Origin: Pelosinus fermentans | GTDB taxonomy: Bacteria > Bacillota > Negativicutes > DSM-13327 | Direction: 5' to 3' | DNA: 64,000 nt | Assembly: GCA_002434245.1 (NCBI GenBank) | Contig: DJJR01000080.1 | Span: forward strand, 15,132-79,131 | Shown here: positions 52,780 through 60,905 of the stretch, one piece after another | Layout of the letters: each line of letters starts with the position of its first letter | How positions within the stretch are numbered: the first letter of the stretch is position 1 | Position numbers and translations under genes: made by a program | Notes under the pieces: model-generated | Databases searched by the model: none | The model's input: the letters and a program-made list of their open reading frames with translations, nothing else | Told to the model about the DNA's origin: nothing

Positions 52780-53544
52780 GTGAAGCTACGATTGTATTTG
52801 TTAATTACTTCTATTTGTTTAGGATTTAGTTTTAACGGTGCGAATACCGTTTTCGCGGAAAGCAGTGTCATCCCTTACCCTTCTGGCTATGACCTTACTA
52901 GTGAAGGTGCATCTTCGTATAACGGCCTGGGCAATGTGACAGACTCTCCCTATTACAAAGCTGTCGATTTTTTCAATATGAAATCGACAGATACATTAAC
53001 AATTTTACCAAAGTATAAAACCTATCAGCAAACAACAGAAATCACTTGCGGTCCTGCGGCTGCGTTAACGGTACTGCATCATTCCGGGAATACAAAGTGG
53101 GATGAACTGAAAATTGCTGAAATAATGAAAACAAAACCAGGAACCGGCACGGATACAAGCGGAATGGCTGCGTTCTTTAAGAGCATTGGCTGGGATGTTA
53201 AATCCAGTCTAACGACTGCTAAGAAGGATGGCAATACTTTCGCAGACGTTACTGATTTCAAAGAATTCGTAATCTCAAACTTAAAAAATAATACTCCTAT
53301 CATGGTGGAAAATATTGATTGGGGCGGACATTGGAGAGTGATTATCGGTTATGACACTATGGGGACGGTGGCTACAGCGGATGATGTCCTCATTTTGGCA
53401 GATCCCTATGATACAGGGGATCACCTCCAAGACGGATATGTTATTAATCCAGTAGAAAAATTTTATTATATGTGGTTTGATGCCCATATGCTGCCAAAAG
53501 GTCAAAAAACACAGCAATGGTTGACAGTGAAAGCACCTCACTAA
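52780..53544 (+). CDS. Secreted C39-like (papain-fold) cysteine peptidase
   Basis: 254-residue exported protein with a signal peptide (~25 residues ending NTVFA). The Cys of TEITCGPAAALTVLHHSG near 90, the His of GGHWRVIIGYD near 185 and the Asp of LADPYD near 210 form the expected catalytic set of C39_2-type peptidases. It lacks an ABC transporter domain, so it is not a bacteriocin exporter. The GTG start has GGAG 7 bases upstream. A nitroreductase gene follows 22 bases downstream and may be cotranscribed. The substrate is unknown. Confidence 0.8.
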   Translation: MKLRLYLLITSICLGFSFNGANTVFAESSVIPYPSGYDLTSEGASSYNGLGNVTDSPYYKAVDFFNMKSTDTLTILPKYKTYQQTTEITCGPAAALTVLHHSGNTKWDELKIAEIMKTKPGTGTDTSGMAAFFKSIGWDVKSSLTTAKKDGNTFADVTDFKEFVISNLKNNTPIMVENIDWGGHWRVIIGYDTMGTVATADDVLILADPYDTGDHLQDGYVINPVEKFYYMWFDAHMLPKGQKTQQWLTVKAPH

Positions 53545-53566
53545 AAAATAGAATGGAGGCGTTACT

Positions 53567-54097
53567 ATGAATTTTTTAGAATTGGCAAAAGCAAGATATT
53601 CCGTTAGAAAATTTAGTCAGCAGCAGGTAGAGCCAGGCAAGCTGGACCGCATTCTAGAAGCCGGCCGCCTTGCCCCAACTGCAGCCAATGCACAGCCACA
53701 ACGTATCCTTGTGCTCAACAGCGAGGCTAGCTTAAGCAAATTGAAAACCTGCACAACCTATCATTTCAATGCACCTTTAGTGCTGCTTATTGGCTATGAC
53801 ACTACCGCAAGCTGGAAAAGGCCCTATGACAACAACGACAGCGGTTATGTGGACGCCAGCATTGTCACAACCCATATCATGCTAGAAGCGGCCAATTTAG
53901 GTCTGGGAAGCACCTGGGTCGGACACTTTGATCCAGCCGTAATCCGAAAGACCTTCGCCATACCGCCTGCGATTGTTCCTGTTGCTTTATTGCCCATTGG
54001 CTATCCGGATAAAGCTTCAGTACCAAATCCAAATCACGACAAACGATATGAGAAAGACAAAACCATATTCTATAATACGTTCGCTGACAGTGAATAA
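53567..54097 (+). CDS. Nitroreductase-family FMN oxidoreductase
   Basis: 176-residue flavoprotein. RYSVRKFSQQQVEPGKLDRILEAGRLAPTAANAQPQRILV is the classic N-terminal FMN-binding region, and ANLGLGSTWVGHFDP the C-terminal one. Family enzymes reduce nitroaromatics, quinones or flavins with NAD(P)H. GGAGGCGTTACT precedes the ATG. It follows the C39-like peptidase with little gap and ends at a terminator. Confidence 0.88.
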   Translation: MNFLELAKARYSVRKFSQQQVEPGKLDRILEAGRLAPTAANAQPQRILVLNSEASLSKLKTCTTYHFNAPLVLLIGYDTTASWKRPYDNNDSGYVDASIVTTHIMLEAANLGLGSTWVGHFDPAVIRKTFAIPPAIVPVALLPIGYPDKASVPNPNHDKRYEKDKTIFYNTFADSE

Positions 54098-54101
54098 AAT
54101 T

Positions 54102-54143
54102 AGCTACCCATACATCTACTACTGAAGTAGATCACGGGTAGCT
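54102..54143 (+). terminator. Terminator after the nitroreductase gene
   Basis: AGCTACCC (54102-54109) pairs with GGGTAGCT (54136-54143), with an inner ATCTACT/AGTAGAT pair, then TTCTCTTT. Confidence 0.8.
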
Positions 54144-54241
54144 TTCTCTTTACTTCATGCCTGATGTCTTCAACATCTACAATATACTATTTTTCCGCTG
54201 CAGCAATAGACACCGTCTTCATCACGGTGACATCAGGCAGC

Positions 54242-55927
54242 CTACAATTTAAATCGCCGGACGGCTATTTGCATGTCTTCAGCAAGTTTAGCCAGGGATT
54301 GGCTGGCTGAGGCCACTTCTTCCATGGATGCCGACTGTTCCTCAGTGGCCGCTGAAGCTGCCTGTGTTTCACCGACGGAGGTTTTACTAAAATCATCAAT
54401 TTTTCGAACGGAACTTACCATTTGCTGGCTGCCTCTTGCCATTTGATCAATGGCGGCTGAAATTTCCTTGATCTGCTCGGATACCTGATCAACAAGATCA
54501 CTAATTTGGCCGAAGGATATTCCGGCCTGATTGACCACTTCAGTTCCCACTTTGACTTCATGAAATCCTTCACTCATCGCTGTAACGGCTTGGGCGGTAT
54601 CTTGCTGGATCTCACCGATGAGGGAGGCAATCTGTTTGGCTGCCTCTTGTGACTGTTCAGCTAATTTCCGCACTTCCTCAGCTACAACTGCAAAACCCCG
54701 CCCCTGCTCACCTGCGCGGGCAGCCTCAATGGCTGCATTGAGGGCTAGTAGATTAGTCTGTCCGGCAATTCCAGCAATAGTATCAACAATAGTCCCAATC
54801 TGCTGCGACTGAGAACTGAGCTTATCCACAGTTCCAGCAACAGCCTGTACCGATTTCTCGATCTCTGCCATTTGATTGACTGCTTTAGCCACTGCTTGAC
54901 CGCCAGCTCTAGCCTGATTAGCAGCTTCGGCAGATTGTGCCGTAACCTGAGTAGTACTAGCTGCTATTTGCTGTAAATTGGCAGTCGATTGTTCAACAAT
55001 TGCTGCGGTTTCGTCCGCCGCTTGGTTGGAAGCCTCAGCCCCTTTTGCAACTTCGGTAATGGAGGCTGCGATTTGGTTAGCTGCCTGAGCAGACTGATCG
55101 GCGCTAGCTGTCAATTCCTCGGATGAAGCGGCAACCTGCTCGGCATTCGTTGCCACCTGCAGTACCAGATCGCGCAGATTGGTTACGGCAATGCCTAAAG
55201 CAGCAGCTAATTGCCCAACTTCATCTTTCGTTTGAGGCTGTACATTTATGGTTAAATCGCCGGTAGCCAGTTTTTCGGCTGCCTGAGCCATTTGTTTTAC
55301 GGGGTTTGCTATACTGCGGGCGGTAAAAAAGCCAATCGCAATCCCTAATACTGCAGTCAGAAGAGCAACTATGACTGAGGTATTTCGGGCGGTTTTGACA
55401 GAGCTTTGCATAGTATCAAGAGACTGATCAATCGCTGCATTGCGGAAGGTTCTCGCTTCGTTAATCTTGCTTTGCAATGCTTCAGTAGCCGGTATGACTT
55501 CATTCATCATGACACGGGTCGCTTCCTCCTTGTTACCAGATTGAAGCAAGGGAAGTATTTTATTCTCTATTAGAGCTGTATATTTTTCGTTGGATGTCCT
55601 GAGCTCTGTCGCCAACTGTTTAGCGGCTTCTGTGCCGGACTTTTGTATAAGCTCTTCCTCAGCCTGCATATTTAAATCCTTTAAATTCTTATATTCCTTC
55701 AGCATCTGTTCATTGCCGCTGATCCAATAACCCCGCATAGCTGCAACCTGACCCGTTGCATTGTGAGCGATTTCATTACTTAAAGCCAATCTTGGAAGAT
55801 CGGTCGTTTTAAATTTTTCAGTAATACTATCAATATTGTTTATTTCATAGATAATATAGATAAATCCAAGCGAAGCTACCAATACCACTGCAATAAAGTA
55901 AGCCACCATTTTCCCTGTCAGTTTCAT
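54242..55927 (-). CDS. Methyl-accepting chemotaxis protein with 4HB sensor
   Basis: 561-residue chemoreceptor. TM1 is at ~8-28, a four-helix-bundle sensor at ~30-180 includes [25 protein letters not shown]2 is near 185-205, followed by HAMP and the signalling tip [25 protein letters not shown] near 390. The ATG at 55927 ([15 protein letters not shown]) has GAGGAG 9 bases upstream; the frame extends to 56005 without support. The signalling half is very similar to the 23309 receptor, suggesting a recent common origin. Confidence 0.92.
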   Translation of the reverse strand: MKLTGKMVAYFIAVVLVASLGFIYIIYEINNIDSITEKFKTTDLPRLALSNEIAHNATGQVAAMRGYWISGNEQMLKEYKNLKDLNMQAEEELIQKSGTEAAKQLATELRTSNEKYTALIENKILPLLQSGNKEEATRVMMNEVIPATEALQSKINEARTFRNAAIDQSLDTMQSSVKTARNTSVIVALLTAVLGIAIGFFTARSIANPVKQMAQAAEKLATGDLTINVQPQTKDEVGQLAAALGIAVTNLRDLVLQVATNAEQVAASSEELTASADQSAQAANQIAASITEVAKGAEASNQAADETAAIVEQSTANLQQIAASTTQVTAQSAEAANQARAGGQAVAKAVNQMAEIEKSVQAVAGTVDKLSSQSQQIGTIVDTIAGIAGQTNLLALNAAIEAARAGEQGRGFAVVAEEVRKLAEQSQEAAKQIASLIGEIQQDTAQAVTAMSEGFHEVKVGTEVVNQAGISFGQISDLVDQVSEQIKEISAAIDQMARGSQQMVSSVRKIDDFSKTSVGETQAASAATEEQSASMEEVASASQSLAKLAEDMQIAVRRFKL

Positions 55928-56092
55928 GATATCCATCTCCTCGTATATGTTAACTACTATGGATTGCTGCCTTTGTGCACCTCTATAATGTAGATACGTC
56001 TGCAAATATCGACAGTGAGAAGGAACATGTTTACTAATGTCGAATATTTTAGAACAATAGGGGTTAGTTTAGTATTAAATCTTCCCCTTTTT

Positions 56093-56290
56093 TCAAGCTG
56101 CCATCGCAGGCCATATTTCCTCTACCGTCTTGCCGATAATGTCCGCAATTTCTTTTTGAACCTTGCGGCTCTTAGAACGTCCATAAATAACATTGCTGAT
56201 AGCACTGCGTCCGATCTTTAATTTTCTTGCAATTTCAACAGGTCGGTGATTCTTCAAAAGTAACGCTGCCAAAATTTCATTAGGTTTCAT
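56093..56290 (-). CDS. Small HTH DNA-binding protein (Ner/XRE-like, 65 aa)
   Basis: Almost entirely one helix-turn-helix: ILAALLLKNHRPVEIARKLKIGRSAISNVIYGRSKSRKV. The C-terminus, IADIIGKTVEEIWP, resembles phage Ner/Nlp and short XRE proteins. GGGAGGG precedes the ATG. It is divergent from a second HTH gene across a 130-base region with two palindromes, an arrangement like a phage lysis-lysogeny switch. No other phage genes are present. Confidence 0.75.
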   Translation of the reverse strand: MKPNEILAALLLKNHRPVEIARKLKIGRSAISNVIYGRSKSRKVQKEIADIIGKTVEEIWPAMAA

Positions 56291-56326
56291 TTTTACCCTC
56301 CCATGAGTATTTTTATCGGCCTTTTC

Positions 56327-56347
56327 ACCACGTCTGTCATACGTGGT
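56327..56347. promoter_or_regulatory. Palindromic operator 1 between divergent HTH genes
   Basis: ACCACGT and ACGTGGT arms (seven bases each) flank CTGTCAT. It lies 37 bases upstream of the small HTH gene's ATG. Confidence 0.5.
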
Positions 56348-56378
56348 AATTTTTAGGAATAATAAGTATACAAGTTCA

Positions 56379-56400
56379 TTATAGTACGATCATACTATAA
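56379..56400. promoter_or_regulatory. Palindromic operator 2 between divergent HTH genes
   Basis: A 22-base palindrome, TTATAGTACGA/TCATACTATAA, with one mismatched pair. It lies 22 bases upstream of the XRE gene start and contains TACTATA-like -10 sequence, so binding there would block that promoter. Confidence 0.6.
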
Positions 56401-56421
56401 CGTCAAGAAGGAATGTGTCAT

Positions 56422-56832
56422 ATGTACGATTTTTCTGCATTTTCTAGTCGATTAAAGAAAAGTATTGACGAAAAGGGATATACGCAGGTTGAAGTAGCGC
56501 AACATTTAGGTATTTCAAAGCATACGCTTACTAAGTATCTCGGTGGCCGACTTCCTGAAACCACAATCTTATATGCCTTATCAAAATTCTTTAATAAATC
56601 CATGGAATGGTTTTTAACGGGTGAAGACAACATCCATAGTACAATCGAACCATCTAAAGACATCCAAAAAATCGAGGCCATTTTCGACCCCGATTTGAAA
56701 CGTATGGTAGATGTTTTGAAATGCCTCATGGAAAATGATAACCAAAATCTCCGCGGCTGGGCAATCATCCAGTTTGAAGAGGCTTTTAAGCAGCACTGCG
56801 CTACACACGATGAAAAAAAACTGCATGCATAG
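56422..56832 (+). CDS. XRE-family transcriptional regulator (Cro/CI-type)
   Basis: 136-residue repressor-like protein. The N-terminal HTH is GYTQVEVAQHLGISKHTLTKYLGGRLPETTIL (residues ~20-55); the C-terminal half (KIEAIFDPDLKRMVDVLKCLMENDNQ) is probably for dimerisation. The ATG at 56422 lies 9 bases after AGAAGG; an ATG three codons earlier sits too close. It faces the small HTH gene across two palindromes that either protein could bind. Confidence 0.82.
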   Translation: MYDFSAFSSRLKKSIDEKGYTQVEVAQHLGISKHTLTKYLGGRLPETTILYALSKFFNKSMEWFLTGEDNIHSTIEPSKDIQKIEAIFDPDLKRMVDVLKCLMENDNQNLRGWAIIQFEEAFKQHCATHDEKKLHA

Positions 56833-57024
56833 CCTCTTTTGGCAGCAGAAACTGGCGAGAGACTGCCGCTCGCCTAGGAATAGGAATCGTAAAGTGTCTT
56901 TAGTAAGTATAATGATGATAACATCAAATGTTACCTGAGGGAAGAATCATTTTGTTATAAGTTGCCTTAAGGCAATCATGAGTATCACCAAATTCTGCTA
57001 TAATTTCAAGGATTCAATAATAAG

Positions 57025-57055
57025 AGACCAGTACTGCATCTAACAGTACTGGTCT
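57025..57055 (-). terminator. Terminator after the YitT-family gene
   Basis: Twelve-base perfect arms AGACCAGTACTG and CAGTACTGGTCT with a seven-base loop, 17 bases past the stop on the minus strand. The rest of the 56833-57071 gap shows no gene. Confidence 0.75.
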
Positions 57056-57071
57056 TCTCTATATTGTACTT

Positions 57072-57938
57072 TTAATGAATGGCTTTCTTTTTAAACGTGC
57101 CACCCATTACATCATGCACATCGTTAATCGTTATAAAAGCATCCTCATCAATCTCTGAAACAAGCGATTTAAATTTTGCCATCTCGAGTCTGGTAATCAC
57201 GGTATAGAGAATATGTTTTTCGTCGCCTTTATAGGCACCTTCTCCGTGCAAAATAGTCACACCCCTACCCAGACGGGCCATGAGGGCCTCGGCAATAGAT
57301 GCCGAATGATCTGAAACAATAATAACAGCTTTTGATTCATCCAAGCCTTCAATGACGATATCAATTACTTTCGAAGCAATAAAATAGGTAACCAGGGAAT
57401 ACATGGCTCGATCCCAGCCAAATACCAGTCCGGCTGCACTTAAGATAAATAGGTTGATAATCATGACAATTTCGCCTACAGAAAAGCTGCTTTGCTTGTC
57501 CATTAAGATGGCTACAATTTCCGAACCGTCCAATGAACCGCCATAACGTACAATGAGTCCTACACCGACTCCCAGAATGATACCGCCGAAGATTGACGCT
57601 AAAAATAAATCATCTGTGAAACCGGGAACCGGCAAGAACATTTTGGTGAAATAGGACAAGACTAAAATAGAAAATATCGTTGATAATGTAAAAGTTTTAC
57701 CAATTTGCTTATATCCCAAATAAATGAACGGTATATTTATGGTAATTAAGAATATTCCCAGCGGCAAGCCCGTCAGATGACTGGCCATAATCGCAATACC
57801 AACCACACCACCATCAATAACGTTGTTGGGAACTAAGAATATTTCCAGACCAGCAGCATAGATAACAGAACCAATAAACAGGATAATATATCGCTGTATT
57901 TCTTTCCAGACCCGTTGTTTTTGTTGTTTTTTTGGCAT
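57072..57938 (-). CDS. YitT-family membrane protein with DUF2179 domain
   Basis: 288-residue protein with five to six membrane helices (residues ~15-200). It contains the YitT repeats VPNNVIDGGVVGIAIMASHLTGLPLGIFL and RYGGSLDGSEIVAILMDKQSSFSVGEIVM. A soluble C-terminal DUF2179 domain has GRGVTILHGEGAYKGDEKHILYTVITRLE. Function is not established for most members; transport or small-molecule sensing is suspected. It is monocistronic. Confidence 0.88.
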   Translation of the reverse strand: MPKKQQKQRVWKEIQRYIILFIGSVIYAAGLEIFLVPNNVIDGGVVGIAIMASHLTGLPLGIFLITINIPFIYLGYKQIGKTFTLSTIFSILVLSYFTKMFLPVPGFTDDLFLASIFGGIILGVGVGLIVRYGGSLDGSEIVAILMDKQSSFSVGEIVMIINLFILSAAGLVFGWDRAMYSLVTYFIASKVIDIVIEGLDESKAVIIVSDHSASIAEALMARLGRGVTILHGEGAYKGDEKHILYTVITRLEMAKFKSLVSEIDEDAFITINDVHDVMGGTFKKKAIH

Positions 57939-58182
57939 GTATAAACCTCACTTTATATAGATTGAGCCGCAGAAACGAAGATTGCCTCTTGTTGCATAGC
58001 GGCATTTGACATATTAATTACATCGCAGACAACCAATCAATTCAACATTATCTTTTGTATTCCGAAGTATGATTTCAAACCTCCTCCTATTGGCAGTCTG
58101 ATTATGTATTTTTTATTTTGTTCATTAATTATAATTTCATCCTCTCATAAGACAAGAAGGGTGACTACATTGCAGATTTTTT

Positions 58183-58521
58183 TCATTTTAAGGATTTTAT
58201 ATTGCTTAAATAAACAGTTCCCCATTCGCATACGACGTTTAAGACAGGTATAAAGCTTTGACCGATTTCAGTTAATGAATACTCAACCTTAGGTGGTACT
58301 TCCTTATAGACCTCTCTATGAACGAGTCTATCCTGTTCTAATTCCCGCAATTGGTGAGTAAGTATTCCTTGTGAAATATCAGGCAGCAGCTTTTGCAGCT
58401 CATTAAACCGTTTCGTTCCCTGACTCAGCTGCCATAAAATCAGAAGCTTCCATTTTCCAGTAATGAGATTTTGAACGGCGAGCACTGGGCAAGTTCCTTC
58501 TTGAAAATGAAATTTTGCCAT
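58183..58521 (-). CDS. HxlR-family transcriptional regulator
   Basis: 112-residue winged-helix protein. [57 protein letters not shown] is the HxlR core, and a Cys at residue 11 is the usual redox or electrophile-reactive position in this family. It is divergent from a nitroreductase gene with a 135-base intergenic region, so it likely controls that gene in response to quinones or aldehydes. Confidence 0.88.
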   Translation of the reverse strand: MAKFHFQEGTCPVLAVQNLITGKWKLLILWQLSQGTKRFNELQKLLPDISQGILTHQLRELEQDRLVHREVYKEVPPKVEYSLTEIGQSFIPVLNVVCEWGTVYLSNIKSLK

Positions 58522-58656
58522 AATTCATGTATCCCTCTCAATAGTATTGTTTTTAGTAGTATATCATATAAATGTGCGTACTTGCAAAAATATTCATATA
58601 AAGATACTATTGAACTCAAAGAAATAGGATAAAAAATGAATAGGAGTGAAATTATC

Positions 58657-59244
58657 ATGGAATTCTTTGAGGTAATACATAAAAGAAGATCTATTCGCAA
58701 GTATAAGACAGATCCGGTAAAAAAGGAAGATATACTCAAAATATTAGATGCTGCCAATTGGGCCCCGTCGGCATTAAACCTACAACCCTGGGATTTCTTA
58801 GTAGTATCCGGTGATACCAAAAATAAAATGGGGGAAAATTACGGAAGAATTGTCGATGAATATACAAAAGATTGGGATGCTGCACCCGACAAAGCATTTA
58901 TGCCACGCAATGAGTTTATTAAATTCGCTAATGTCTATGGAGATGCTCCCATTGTAATTGTAGTTTTGACCGAAGCCAGCAGTGATCCAGCTTATCGAAA
59001 GGCATATTTGGAAAGCACTAGTGGGGCCATAGAAAACATGCTGCTGGCAGCTGCCGCCTTAGGATTAGGAGGTTGCTGGATGACTGGTCCCTTGGACGAT
59101 GAGAAACATCTGCGGGATTTGTTAGAAATCCCTGAAACTAAAGAAATTGTCGCCATTACTCCATTGGGTTATCCAGCAGTTACTCCTCAGCCCAGACCAC
59201 GACAAGATCCGGATTTGACCAAAAAAGTCAAATGGCTGGATTAG
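58657..59244 (+). CDS. Nitroreductase-family FMN oxidoreductase
   Basis: 195-residue flavoprotein. RRSIRKYKTDPVKKEDILKILDAANWAPSALNLQPWDFLV forms the N-terminal FMN site, and AAALGLGGCWMTGPLDDEKHLRDLL the C-terminal one; it ends in KVKWLD. AGGAGTG precedes the ATG at 58657; a start seven codons upstream overlaps that site. Divergence from HxlR suggests electrophile-inducible expression. A GGGACA repeat unit lies just downstream. Confidence 0.88.
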   Translation: MEFFEVIHKRRSIRKYKTDPVKKEDILKILDAANWAPSALNLQPWDFLVVSGDTKNKMGENYGRIVDEYTKDWDAAPDKAFMPRNEFIKFANVYGDAPIVIVVLTEASSDPAYRKAYLESTSGAIENMLLAAAALGLGGCWMTGPLDDEKHLRDLLEIPETKEIVAITPLGYPAVTPQPRPRQDPDLTKKVKWLD

Positions 59245-59271
59245 TTCGATGCAAAGCAGCAGGCTAGATTG

Positions 59272-59301
59272 TTTGGGACAAGGAACCTGTCCCCGTGTCC
59301 C
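59272..59301. repeat. Intergenic GGGACA...TGTCCC repeat, copy 2
   Basis: Differs from 7541-7570 at about two bases (AAGGAACC versus AAACAACC between the GGGACA and TGTCCC halves). It lies 27 bases past the nitroreductase stop. A degenerate third version may exist at 5820-5840. Confidence 0.6.
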
Positions 59302-59314
59302 GGATAGCAGAAAA

Positions 59315-59340
59315 CAGGTTTGGCAAAAGAGCCAAACCTG
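59315..59340. terminator. Hairpin between nitroreductase and small peptide genes
   Basis: Ten-base perfect arms CAGGTTTGGC and GCCAAACCTG with a six-base loop, placed between convergent genes. No long T run. Confidence 0.55.
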
Positions 59341-59384
59341 CCAAATTTCTATTATTTTGTAGTGCAAATACAACAAGAACGATT

Positions 59385-59528
59385 TTATGACATTACTGCC
59401 TGATCCCAAAACCATTGCTGTTGTGTGATATCCACAACTTTCACTTCATCTTTTTTAACTTCAGCAGAAGATTCTTCTTCCGGCTTATCAAAGATTCTCT
59501 GATCTAGAACATTGATTGAACTGCTCAT
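59385..59528 (-). CDS. 47-aa peptide sharing a C-terminal WFWD motif with the adjacent LysR protein
   Basis: Starts MSSSINVLDQRIFDKPEEE, has an acidic/Lys-rich middle and ends VVDITQQQWFWDQAVMS. AGGAGG lies 6 bases before the ATG at 59528, so expression is likely. The tail matches the last residues of the LysR protein upstream (DITRHQWFWDTAAPS), pattern DITxxQWFWDxAxxS, including 15 identical bases, CAATGGTTTTGGGAT. It has no signal peptide or membrane helix. I do not recognise the family. It could be a peptide partner, a modified-peptide precursor or a product of local duplication. Confidence 0.65.
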   Translation of the reverse strand: MSSSINVLDQRIFDKPEEESSAEVKKDEVKVVDITQQQWFWDQAVMS

Positions 59529-59699
59529 AATATCCCTCCTAATCCTATGTTGGCTGCTTAGCATACTTATAACGCCTGCCTTGATCTTATTGTATTCCTC
59601 TTACAATCGGAAGTGAAATACGGATTCGGCATATATTGCATTTAGATTCGGAATAAGTAGCCTAAAAGCAGTCATCACAGGATAGGGTTAGTGTAATTT

Positions 59700-59715
59700 C
59701 CTATGTATACATAGG
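59700..59715. promoter_or_regulatory. Perfect 16-bp palindrome between LysR and peptide genes
   Basis: CCTATGTATACATAGG, 26 bases after the LysR stop and ~170 bases upstream of the peptide ATG on the same strand. It could be an operator for the peptide gene. Confidence 0.45.
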
Positions 59716-59740
59716 TGAAACATGAAATTCATGTCTTTAT

Positions 59741-60688
59741 TTAGGACGGAGCAGCAGTATCCCAAAACCATTGATGCCGCGTAATATCAGGTTTTTTATC
59801 ATCGAAATCGATCTTATCTTTTACAAACTGCAGCCATGCTTTTGTGGCATGAGAAACATATCGTTCTTTTTTCCAGGCTACTCCTAACTGTAAATAGATT
59901 GGCGGATCAGCTAATGGAAGGGACGTAAGTGCATTAGCATCCAAGTGTTGACAAACGGTACTCGGCAATAGAGCTACGCCAAAATGATCTGCTACCAGTT
60001 GGGTCATCAGTTCAAGCTGCAGCGTTTCAAAAATAACATTAGGGCGAAAGCCGGCTTGCATGCACCGGTCGATAATGAGATCATTTAAACTAAAGTCATT
60101 ACTATACAGCACAAAGGACTCATTGATCAGATTCCCATAATCAATGATTTCACATTTGGCAAAAGGGTGCTCTGGATGAACGACGAGTCGCAGGGGATCT
60201 TGGATACTGCAAATCATTTCATAAAGCTCCTGATCACTAGGTGGAATACATATTATGCCTACGTCTAGTGTCCCGTCTAAAATGCCAGTTTCAATTTTCT
60301 TCGATCCGAACTCAAATAGCTGTATATTAATATTCGGATAGGCCCTTTTAAAAGGGCCAAACAAACGGGAAAATGATGTCAGACCCGTAATTGGCGGGAT
60401 ACCGATCCGTATTTTCCCTGATTTTAAATTAGATCCTCCAACTAAATTAGCACTTATATTTTGAAAAGATGAAACAATATTCTCTGCTTGTTCTAAAATA
60501 ATTTCACCTGCGTCAGTCAATTCCACATACTTTGTAGTACGATAAAATAGTACCACTCCAAAATGACCCTCAATCTCTTTAATTATTTTACTAATCGACG
60601 GCTGGGAAATATGCATTTGGTCAGCCGCCTTGCTAAAACTCTTTTGCCGCGCCACCTCTATGAAATATTCCAGATGTCGTATCTCCAT
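59741..60688 (-). CDS. LysR-family transcriptional regulator with unusual C-terminal tail
   Basis: 315-residue regulator. The HTH is residues ~1-60 (MEIRHLEYFIEVARQKSFSK, AADQMHISQPSISKIIKEIE), then a periplasmic-binding-like effector domain (IRIGIPPITGL ... LDVGIICIPP). AAAGGAGG precedes the ATG. The domain normally ends near residue 295; here FDDKKPDITRHQWFWDTAAPS is added and recurs in the small peptide gene downstream. It points away from the DcuC-type transporter, separated by a terminator, so its target may be the peptide or itself. Confidence 0.9.
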   Translation of the reverse strand: MEIRHLEYFIEVARQKSFSKAADQMHISQPSISKIIKEIEGHFGVVLFYRTTKYVELTDAGEIILEQAENIVSSFQNISANLVGGSNLKSGKIRIGIPPITGLTSFSRLFGPFKRAYPNINIQLFEFGSKKIETGILDGTLDVGIICIPPSDQELYEMICSIQDPLRLVVHPEHPFAKCEIIDYGNLINESFVLYSNDFSLNDLIIDRCMQAGFRPNVIFETLQLELMTQLVADHFGVALLPSTVCQHLDANALTSLPLADPPIYLQLGVAWKKERYVSHATKAWLQFVKDKIDFDDKKPDITRHQWFWDTAAPS

Positions 60689-60814
60689 TTGGACCTCCTT
60701 TACAAAAAGGTTCTAACTTAAACCGTAGCAATAAACAACTCTTTTCAAAGCAATTATAATCGCTATTCCATGATATGGCAACTCACGAAAAAATGTAACA
60801 GGCAGCATAATAAT

Positions 60815-60862
60815 AGGGCTCATTTACCACGTCTTGTACAGCGATTGTGGTAAATAAGCCCT
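60815..60862 (-). terminator. Terminator after the DcuC-type gene
   Basis: Sixteen-base arms with one mismatch (60815-60830 and 60847-60862) built on AGGGCT and GTGGTAAAT, 44 bases past the transporter stop. Confidence 0.7.
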
Positions 60863-60905
60863 GTTTCCATGATAAATCATGTTCGGCATTGAATCAGGCA
60901 GCAAC

